From: Candidatus Saccharimonadota bacterium
GTDB lineage: Bacteria; Patescibacteriota; Saccharimonadia; Saccharimonadales; Saccharimonadaceae
NCBI GenBank assembly: GCA_017613135.1
Contig: JAGAEN010000014.1
Span: forward strand, 1 to 46,601
Length of the DNA stretch: 46,601 nucleotides
Direction of reading: 5' to 3'
The notes under the pieces are model-generated. The model had not been told where the DNA came from and searched no databases. It saw only the letters and a program-made list of their open reading frames with translations. A program made the position numbers and the translations under genes. Below, in pieces: positions 34,248-39,846 of this stretch; positions within the stretch are counted from its first letter, which is position 1, and each line of letters opens with the position of its first letter.

Positions 34248-34563
34248 GAAGCGACGGATGCGCCTTCATAAAGTTCATAATTTCAGTAGTCAAATCCTCA
34301 AGTATTCCTTCCTCGAATTGGCGCACCAAATGGCACTCCACTTCCACAACCCCAAAGTTATAGTCATTTTCATTCGAAATGACCCGAACACTTTGAGCAG
34401 TTTGCTCTGCGTTTTTGTCCACGAGTTCGAGCAAATCATGGTAGCCGATGCTATACATCGCCGGTTCAAAGAAAATCCGAACCATAGATTCCCCGATCTT
34501 TTCCCACATGATCGGCTCGCGCTCAAACATATTAAACTTGCTTAAGGTACTCACTTTCTTCAC
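34234..34563 (-). CDS. Small soluble hypothetical protein (109 residues)
   Basis: A soluble acidic protein with no recognised motif; the middle (YHDLLELVDKNAEQTAQSVRVISNENDYNFGVVEVECHLVRQFEEGILEDLTTEIMNF) looks like an alternating alpha/beta fold. It is monocistronic with its own extended -10 (34592-34600), a strong AGGGGGTG ribosome binding site and a terminator. The leader resembles that of the 129-aa membrane protein gene at 511-900. Confidence 0.65.
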   Translation of the reverse strand: MKKVSTLSKFNMFEREPIMWEKIGESMVRIFFEPAMYSIGYHDLLELVDKNAEQTAQSVRVISNENDYNFGVVEVECHLVRQFEEGILEDLTTEIMNFMKAHPSLRATV

Positions 34564-34591
34564 CCCCTATCAATAGTGACAATATAACTCC

Positions 34592-34600
34592 ATTATATCA
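34592..34600 (-). promoter_or_regulatory. Extended -10 promoter of 109-aa gene
   Basis: TGATATAAT on the minus strand about 28 bases before the ATG; a G-rich ribosome binding site lies between. Confidence 0.6.
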
Positions 34601-34641
34601 CAAGATGCTAATTTTGTCAAGTAGAAAACCATAAAAATAAT

Positions 34642-34667
34642 AAAAACGGCCCTTGCGGGCCAGTTTT
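34642..34667 (-). terminator. Bidirectional-looking terminator after the 83-aa gene
   Basis: GGCCC/GGGCC stem with a 4-base loop (34648-34661), T-rich on both sides. It lies right behind the TAA at 34667-34669. Confidence 0.75.
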
Positions 34668-34918
34668 TATTGTGTGAGGTGCCAAGAGAGGTCGCATGAG
34701 TTGAACTCAAGCGTCATTTTCTCCCGACCAACCAGAACGTCGAATATGTGCAGCGTCGCTTGCCCCGCGAAGTGTATCCTGGTGCGAAGCAGTTCTGTCA
34801 CTTCGGTTTCTTTTTGCCCCCGTCGCCGAAAGGTTAGCGGCTGGCAAGGCGTCATTTCGTAACCGAAAAGCGCCATCACCTCGACCCGTTCTGTTTTATT
34901 TTTGTTAAAGTTTTTCAT
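34667..34918 (-). CDS. Small basic hypothetical protein (83 residues)
   Basis: A protein of unknown function with a basic N-terminus and a beta-rich body (PLTFRRRGQKETEVTELLRTRIHFAGQATLHIFDVLVGREKMTLEFNS). No family is recognised. The ATG follows an AAAGGAG ribosome binding site by 5 bases. The notable part is upstream: a folded leader of about 115 bases, which makes post-transcriptional control plausible. It ends in its own terminator, so it is a single-gene unit. Confidence 0.6.
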   Translation of the reverse strand: MKNFNKNKTERVEVMALFGYEMTPCQPLTFRRRGQKETEVTELLRTRIHFAGQATLHIFDVLVGREKMTLEFNSCDLSWHLTQ

Positions 34919-35034
34919 AAAGACTCCTTTAAATTAATTTATTAGAGTCATTTATGTGAGCCCACATTTATTAGGCTCGTAGTTACGGGCATAAATGACG
35001 CTACCCGCAACCTTAAACTTTTCTCATTGCCAGT
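34919..35034 (-). ncRNA. Folded leader of the 83-aa gene (candidate cis-regulatory RNA)
   Basis: A 10-bp inverted repeat GTCATTTATG/CATAAATGAC (34947-34956 with 34990-34999) encloses a second stem GAGCC/GGCTC (34958-34962 with 34974-34978). GC-rich segments on either side (CGGG/CCCG) allow a competing fold with the 5' part. The start codon and ribosome binding site follow about 30 bases later. This is a seen structure; a ligand or protein effector is conjecture. Confidence 0.45.
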
Positions 35035-35040
35035 GACCGA

Positions 35041-35049
35041 AGTATAGCA
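35041..35049 (-). promoter_or_regulatory. Extended -10 promoter of 83-aa gene
   Basis: TGCTATACT on the minus strand, giving a leader of about 115 bases. Confidence 0.5.
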
Positions 35050-35071
35050 TGAGACACTTCTATTTTACCAT

Positions 35072-35174
35072 AAAAAATCCCTCGCTTATAAAGCGAGGGT
35101 AAGCCCCCACGTTTAACGTGGGGTGAAATCTCCCGCAGTTAACGGGAGTAAATCTCCCACTTTATAAGTGGGAG
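35072..35174 (-). repeat. Array of four consecutive hairpins
   Basis: Four hairpins in about 96 bases with different stem sequences but the same design: GC-rich base and a TTATAA or TTAA top. They are CCCTCGCTT/AAGCGAGGG (35079-35099), CCCCACG/CGTGGGG (35105-35123), CTCCCG/CGGGAG (35130-35148) and CTCCCACTT/AAGTGGGAG (35154-35174). Linkers are 5-6 bases, A/T-rich. On the minus strand the array follows the stop of the 274-aa gene and ends in a T run (35077-35072), so at least the last hairpin can terminate transcription. Confidence 0.8.
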
Positions 35175-35197
35175 CCGGTGGCCATGAGCTAAGACGT

Positions 35198-36022
35198 CTA
35201 TTCTTCGCTCATCTCGGCCTCGCGAAGCAAGCGACGCATCCTTTTGATGGTCTTGTCTCTCGGCGCCTTACTCTTTGGATATTTTACAAAATCCTGAATA
35301 ATACTCGCCGAAATCATCTTGCCGGAACCCTTGATTTCCCATGGTATTGTGGCTATACCGAATCTTTTGAGTTTTTCAATTTCCAAATCCGCAATGACGG
35401 GCTTAAATCCAAAATTCTCCTCATCTTCAGGACAGAGCACATCCAGCCCGTCCAAAATGTGTGAAGTTTTCGGATCCAACATCAGCTCCCATAGCGAATT
35501 GGTCCAGCGGAATAGCCAGAACATCGAGTATTCACAGCTCCATTCCGACACTAGTTTTGCATTGCTCTTCTTAAGCCACTTTAAATAGCGCTTTTTTTCG
35601 CAAAATCCTGAGCTTAACCAAGAAAAGTCAAGTACATACCTTCCGCCATGTTGGATATTAAACTCTACCCAAGCATGGAATTTTTTCGTTCCATCGGAAT
35701 CATATAGCATCCCTTGATACAAAACCGCCGTTGGGTTGTCTTTCATGATAAGCATCGCAAGCGGTGCCCACCAACAACTCATACTTACATTGGCCCAATC
35801 CTGAATACGATAGAGGGCCTTCGTTTTGATGATTTTTTTCATACTCAACCCAGAGAAATATAGTCCTTCTACCGAGTTTATCAGATTCGTTAGGTATTTT
35901 CGGGATTTTGAATCCTTAGATACCCTCCATACCGCCAGAATCACCGCGATTGAGAAAACCGTTAGGATGATTAGCGGTACGACTTTGTCGCAACTACCTT
36001 GTCCCCCCAAGCAAATCACCAC
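35198..36022 (-). CDS. Membrane-anchored papain/transglutaminase-like protein (putative)
   Basis: A 274-residue protein with one N-terminal membrane segment (about residues 14-32) and a soluble domain. A possible Cys-His-Asp triad is seen as SCWWAPLAM (Cys83), FHAWVEF (His116) and YVLDFSW (Asp132). This spacing and the HAWVE phrase recall McjB-type lasso-peptide proteases and other transglutaminase-like folds. The downstream half is Trp-rich and basic at its end. The GTG start at 36022 is tentative. A consensus promoter (TTGACA, 18 bases, TGCTATAAT) and a small hairpin in the leader precede it. Function is inferred from motif spacing only. Confidence 0.6.
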   Translation of the reverse strand: MVICLGGQGSCDKVVPLIILTVFSIAVILAVWRVSKDSKSRKYLTNLINSVEGLYFSGLSMKKIIKTKALYRIQDWANVSMSCWWAPLAMLIMKDNPTAVLYQGMLYDSDGTKKFHAWVEFNIQHGGRYVLDFSWLSSGFCEKKRYLKWLKKSNAKLVSEWSCEYSMFWLFRWTNSLWELMLDPKTSHILDGLDVLCPEDEENFGFKPVIADLEIEKLKRFGIATIPWEIKGSGKMISASIIQDFVKYPKSKAPRDKTIKRMRRLLREAEMSEE

Positions 36023-36062
36023 CTTATTAATATTCTAGGGCTTATGGAAGCCCTATCTCTTA

Positions 36063-36092
36063 ATTATAGCACAAAACGGCATTATTGTCAAT
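36063..36092 (-). promoter_or_regulatory. Consensus promoter of the 274-aa gene
   Basis: TTGACA (36092-36087), an 18-base spacer and TGCTATAAT (36071-36063) on the minus strand. Its -35 overlaps that of the divergent dus promoter. Confidence 0.75.
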
Positions 36093-36113
36093 ATAACCAC
36101 CCTGTGTTATAAT
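36085..36113 (+). promoter_or_regulatory. Promoter of dus (leaderless)
   Basis: TTGTCA (36085-36090), a 17-base spacer and extended -10 TGTTATAAT (36105-36113). It ends 6 bases before the ATG at 36120, so the transcript starts at the start codon. Confidence 0.75.
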
Positions 36114-36119
36114 GTGAAA

Positions 36120-37154
36120 ATGATTTGGAATGAGCTAAAAACACCATTTTTGATTTTGGCGCCCATGGAAGGAGTCACTGATATCGCCTTTCGCCAAGTA
36201 ATTGCGCATGCTGGTCGTCCGGATCTCTTTTTTACGGAGTTTACCAATGTCTCGTCTTACGCCTCTGAAAAAGGCCGCCATAATGCTTTAGAGAGGCTTG
36301 CAATTGCCCCCACCGATTCACCTATTATCGCTCAAATTTGGGGTAAAAACCCAGAACATTTTGCCACTTGCGCCGCTGCATTAGAAGATCTCGGTTTTTC
36401 TGGTGTTGATCTCAATTTTGGCTGTCCAGATAAAAATGTCAACCGGGCCGGCGGTGGCGCCGCTATGATTAAGACCCCTGAGCTCGCTATCGAATGTTAC
36501 CGTAACGCTAAGGCCCACACCAACCTTCCAGTCTCTATCAAAACCCGTCTCGGCTGGGCCAAACCCGAAGAATATACTGAATGGCTCTCAACCTTACTCG
36601 ACGAACACCCAGCAGCCCTCACCGTCCACCTCCGCACCAAAAAAGAAATGAGCAAAGTCCCTGCCCACTACGAGCTCATCCCTGACATTGTTAGACTTCG
36701 CGACCAAATTAGTCCCGAAACCAAACTCATCATCAACGGCGACATCAAAAATAAAGCCCACGCTCTGGAACTTCATAGACAGTATCCTGAAATCGATGGC
36801 TTTATGATCGGCCGCGGCGTCTTCCAAAATCCATACTGTTTCACCGACCATACCCCCACCCAAGAAGAACTAATGGAGTTATTGAAATACCACTTGGATT
36901 TGTATGAACAGTACGCAAATAATGCTTTGAGGAGCATAATCGCCGACGGGGCGATTACGGAGCGACCGAAGCCCGTGACGACGGGCCTGAGGGAGCGTTC
37001 CGAAAAGCATTATTTGCGTACTGCCCCATACGAACCTTTGAAACATTATTTCAAAATCTACATCAACAATTTTCCCGGAGCCTCGGACCTTCGCGCCAAA
37101 CTAATGGAAACTCATAGCGTAGAAGAGGCTAGAAAGGTACTTTTGATAGCATAA
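36120..37154 (+). CDS. dus: tRNA-dihydrouridine synthase with in-frame insertion
   Basis: A FMN enzyme that reduces uridines in tRNA. Visible motifs are APMEGVTDIAFRQVI at the N-terminus, NFGCPDKNVNRAGGG with the catalytic cysteine, SIKTRLGW, and IDGFMIGRG near the phosphate-binding loop. I start it at the ATG at 36120 rather than a GTG at 36114, because that GTG abuts the -10 and would lie upstream of the transcript. Residues about 264-301 (NNALRSIIADGA through YLRTA) do not belong to the family and are encoded by a palindromic element (36909-37023). Length is 344 residues; without the insertion it would be about 306. Specific subtype (DusA/B/C) is not assigned. Confidence 0.92.
   Translation: MIWNELKTPFLILAPMEGVTDIAFRQVIAHAGRPDLFFTEFTNVSSYASEKGRHNALERLAIAPTDSPIIAQIWGKNPEHFATCAAALEDLGFSGVDLNFGCPDKNVNRAGGGAAMIKTPELAIECYRNAKAHTNLPVSIKTRLGWAKPEEYTEWLSTLLDEHPAALTVHLRTKKEMSKVPAHYELIPDIVRLRDQISPETKLIINGDIKNKAHALELHRQYPEIDGFMIGRGVFQNPYCFTDHTPTQEELMELLKYHLDLYEQYANNALRSIIADGAITERPKPVTTGLRERSEKHYLRTAPYEPLKHYFKIYINNFPGASDLRAKLMETHSVEEARKVLLIA
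36909..37023 (+). mobile_element. Palindromic element inserted in frame in dus (RPE/MITE-like)
   Basis: Perfect 20-bp terminal inverted repeats, CAGTACGCAAATAATGCTTT (36909-36928) and its complement (37004-37023), enclose 75 bp that are much GC-richer than the gene around them. Two internal arms fold from it: TAATCGCC/GGCGATTA (36937-36957), and CGGAGCG paired with CGTTCCG (one GU pair) with GCCCGT/ACGGGC inside (36971-36986). The whole would form a three-way junction as RNA. No stop codon is introduced. Confidence 0.7.
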
Positions 37155-37320
37155 TGAGATTTAGACCAGATTTGTTTGCGTAAAAATTACAACTCAACAA
37201 TGAAAAAATCTCCCATAGCGAGTTTACGAGCGAATAAGGAGATTTTTTCTTGACTTGTGTTGTAATTTTTACAGGCAAACAAGTCCTAGCTATCAAAAGT
37301 ACCTTTCTAGCTTCTATGCT
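37117..37320 (+). repeat. 204-bp inverted repeat between dus and murD
   Basis: Outer arms 37117-37150 and 37289-37320 match over about 32 bases with one substitution and one 3-base gap. Middle arms contain TTGTTTGC and TAAAAATTACAAC (37172-37193 with 37259-37282). The inner arm is AAAAAATCTCC/GGAGATTTTTT (37203-37213 with 37238-37248). The left outer arm includes the last 11 codons and stop of dus; the right outer arm touches the murD -10. Confidence 0.85.
37203..37248 (+). terminator. Probable terminator of dus
   Basis: AAAAAATCTCC/GGAGATTTTTT stem at the centre of the larger inverted repeat, with a run of six T on the plus strand. The 24-base loop is long for a terminator, but the longer flanking stems may help. 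Confidence 0.5.
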
Positions 37321-37325
37321 ATAAT
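37317..37325 (+). promoter_or_regulatory. Extended -10 promoter of murD (leaderless)
   Basis: TGCTATAAT, followed by 6 bases and the ATG at 37332. Its TGC belongs to the right arm of the 204-bp inverted repeat. Confidence 0.65.
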
Positions 37326-37331
37326 AGGTTT

Positions 37332-38585
37332 ATGAAAATCGCATTATTAGGTTACGGCAAAGAGGGTAAAGCCGTCAAAAAATATTTTAAAGACCATTTT
37401 GAAAACATAAAAATCGACATTTTCGAGAACTTCACCTTTGAAGAAATTTCCAAGAAGGATTATTCATCCTATGATATATTATTCCGCAGCCCTTCCGTCC
37501 CACCACTACATCTAAAAAACGAATCCAGCGTCACCAAATATTTCTTCGACCACTGCCCTTGCCCCATCATCGGCGTCACCGCCACCAAAGGCAAAGGTAC
37601 CACTTGCTCGTTTATTAAATCACTGCTTGACGCCCACCACGAAGACGCTTATCTCGTCGGTAACATCGGCGAGCCGGCTATCGATATCTTAGACCAGCTA
37701 AAACCAAACTCGGTGGTCGTTTATGAAATGTCCAGTTTCCAACTTTGGGACCTCGGAAAATCCCCCCATATTGCCATTATTGGTCACTTGGAACCAGATC
37801 ATCTTAATGTTCATAAAGATTACCGAGACTATTTGAACGCCAAGAAAAACATTTGTCTTCACCAGACCAAAGAAGATTATTGTATTTATTATAAAGATAA
37901 TCTTGAAACCCTAGAGCTCGTCCGCGACTCTAAAGCCAAAAAAATCGGCTACCCGTACCATATTCCAGACGAAATTAGAAATGTCATACTTCTCCCTGGC
38001 GAGCACAATGTAAATAACGCTATCGCCGCCATCACAGCCGTAGCCTGTCTCAAAAATATCTCACCAGCCGAATATTTAAGAGATTATAAAACTGAGATTA
38101 TTCAAGGCCTTGAAAACTTCCACGGCCTGCCTCACCGCCTAGAATTCCTCCGCGAATTAAATAATGTCAAATATTACGACGATAATTTTGCCACCAACCC
38201 TTCTTCGACTAAAGTCGCCGTCGACGCCTTCCCAGACGATAATCTCGTTCTAATTCTCGGTGGTCGCGATAAGACTAATTACGAAGACCTCCCCGAAATT
38301 AGAGACATCTTAAAAGCCCCACAAATCAAGCGCGTAATTTTAATCGGTGAATCCGGCCACGAACTCGCTAAAAAATTCCCTGACCCTCGCTACCGCCTAG
38401 CCAACACTCTTTCTGCCGCCGTCTTCGCCGCTCGTCTCGAAGCCGAGGCCATCACCAGTGATACCACCAACAAAGACCAAAACACCATCATCATTATGTC
38501 CCCCGCCGCCGCTTCGTTCGATATGTTTGAAAACGTCTATGACCGTGGCGCTCAGTTTAAAAATTTAATCTCGTCTCTAAATTAG
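37332..38585 (+). CDS. murD: UDP-N-acetylmuramoylalanine-D-glutamate ligase
   Basis: A 417-residue Mur ligase. The ATP loop GVTATKGKGTTCSF, the substrate segment GNIGEPAIDIL, YEMSSFQLWDL and IIGHLEPDHLNVHKDYRDYLNAKKNI match MurD; the C-terminal domain has HRLEFLRELNNVKYYDDNFATNPSST and LILGGRDKTNYEDLP. It adds D-glutamate to UDP-MurNAc-L-Ala in peptidoglycan synthesis, so this organism makes at least part of its own wall precursor. It stands alone rather than in a dcw cluster and its 3' end overlaps the convergent M16 gene by 29 bases. Confidence 0.92.
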   Translation: MKIALLGYGKEGKAVKKYFKDHFENIKIDIFENFTFEEISKKDYSSYDILFRSPSVPPLHLKNESSVTKYFFDHCPCPIIGVTATKGKGTTCSFIKSLLDAHHEDAYLVGNIGEPAIDILDQLKPNSVVVYEMSSFQLWDLGKSPHIAIIGHLEPDHLNVHKDYRDYLNAKKNICLHQTKEDYCIYYKDNLETLELVRDSKAKKIGYPYHIPDEIRNVILLPGEHNVNNAIAAITAVACLKNISPAEYLRDYKTEIIQGLENFHGLPHRLEFLRELNNVKYYDDNFATNPSSTKVAVDAFPDDNLVLILGGRDKTNYEDLPEIRDILKAPQIKRVILIGESGHELAKKFPDPRYRLANTLSAAVFAARLEAEAITSDTTNKDQNTIIIMSPAAASFDMFENVYDRGAQFKNLISSLN

Positions 38586-39828
38586 AAATCAAAGCCTTCT
38601 CCACCGATGACACTGTGGCAAAGCCTTTAATTCCCGACCCCGCAAATTCCCGCGCGAGCTCAATCATTAGCCCACGGTCAATCGAGCGAATCAAATTCGG
38701 CATATTGTCATACTTTTCCACTGACTCATTGGTAAAATAGTTTTCCGCATAATAATCCGCAATCTGCCCCACCGTCTGCGCACCCATTTGCAAACGCCCC
38801 AGCGCATATAATCTCGCCGCTTCAAAATCCGCATCCGACACTTCGCCATTTAAAACCTTCATCATTTCCGTCTGAATCAGCGCAAATAGTTCCTCCGCAT
38901 TCTCCACATTAACTTCCCCATCAAAATCCCAATACGAATTATGCGCATTTGAAGCAATCGAACTCCCCATCCCATAGACCAACCCCCTTTTCCTCGCCAT
39001 TCCAAAAATCTTTGAATTCGTTGTCCCATTCAAAATATGGTTGAGGCAGTTCATCGCAAACACTTCCTTTGGCTCCAGGTGCCTAGGCGTCACCAAAGAA
39101 AACCCAAAAGTAATGTTCGACGCATCCTTTCTTCTAATCGACACCGCCTCCGAAGAGTGTAAATCTGCTCGCGGTATCTCAAATTTCTCGCCTTCTTTCA
39201 ACGGCCACGCTTCTAATTCACGAATTATTTTGTGCTTTCGCCCGTGAATTTTACCCGCAATAATAAACAACATATTTTTCGCCGTGTGTGTCCGCCGGTA
39301 ATGCTCCCGAATATCTTTAAGTTCAATATTGGCAATCGTTTTAATCCGCTCCGGCAAATCCAAAATATCTTCCCCCACCGCCTGCTGTACCCTCGGCCAA
39401 AGCAAACGATAATAATCATTCATATATCCCGTAAGTTCCGACTTCACGTTTGCTTTTTCTGACTTTAGTTCCTCTTCATTAAACCGCGGCTCACAAATCG
39501 ACAACCGTTGAAGCCCCATAATCCTATCCCACTCAAAATCCGCACATTCCGTCTCATAACACACCGAAATATCTGATGTCCACGCATTATGATAGGCGCC
39601 ATTTTTAGTAAATTCCGCCTCAAATGCCTGCTCGTCTTTATACTTCGCATTAGCCCCAAAAGCCAAATGCTCTACCACGTGCGGTATTTCATACACTTCG
39701 TGATTTTTAGCATACATCATCCCGGCTCTAAATTGCACCCGCGTCGACATCACACTCGCCCCCGGTATGTCAATCAGAAGCCCCCGCGCACCGTTTTTAA
39801 GTTGTACCTCTTCAACTGTATGTTTCAT
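38557..39828 (-). CDS. M16-family zinc peptidase
   Basis: A 423-residue insulinase-like (pitrilysin clan) peptidase. The inverted zinc motif HxxEH is intact (HVVEH, His50, Glu53, His54), and the third ligand candidate lies in KSEKANVKSELTGYMND. The C-terminal half is the usual degenerate second domain without zinc ligands. No signal peptide is visible, so it is probably cytoplasmic. It begins 18 bases after secA without a clear ribosome binding site, so it is likely expressed from the secA transcript. Substrate unknown; signal-peptide or small-peptide turnover is possible given the neighbour. Confidence 0.9.
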   Translation of the reverse strand: MKHTVEEVQLKNGARGLLIDIPGASVMSTRVQFRAGMMYAKNHEVYEIPHVVEHLAFGANAKYKDEQAFEAEFTKNGAYHNAWTSDISVCYETECADFEWDRIMGLQRLSICEPRFNEEELKSEKANVKSELTGYMNDYYRLLWPRVQQAVGEDILDLPERIKTIANIELKDIREHYRRTHTAKNMLFIIAGKIHGRKHKIIRELEAWPLKEGEKFEIPRADLHSSEAVSIRRKDASNITFGFSLVTPRHLEPKEVFAMNCLNHILNGTTNSKIFGMARKRGLVYGMGSSIASNAHNSYWDFDGEVNVENAEELFALIQTEMMKVLNGEVSDADFEAARLYALGRLQMGAQTVGQIADYYAENYFTNESVEKYDNMPNLIRSIDRGLMIELAREFAGSGIKGFATVSSVEKALISNLETRLNF

Positions 39829-39846
39829 ATCAACAAATTCAGTAAA

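Noticed and set aside
35079-35174. CRISPR array
   Set aside because: The four units are hairpins with different sequences, with 5-6 base linkers and no spacers of constant length; no cas gene is in the window.
36114-36119. GTG start for dus
   Set aside because: It directly abuts the -10 hexamer and would lie upstream of the predicted transcript start; the ATG 6 bases further on fits promoter and protein family.
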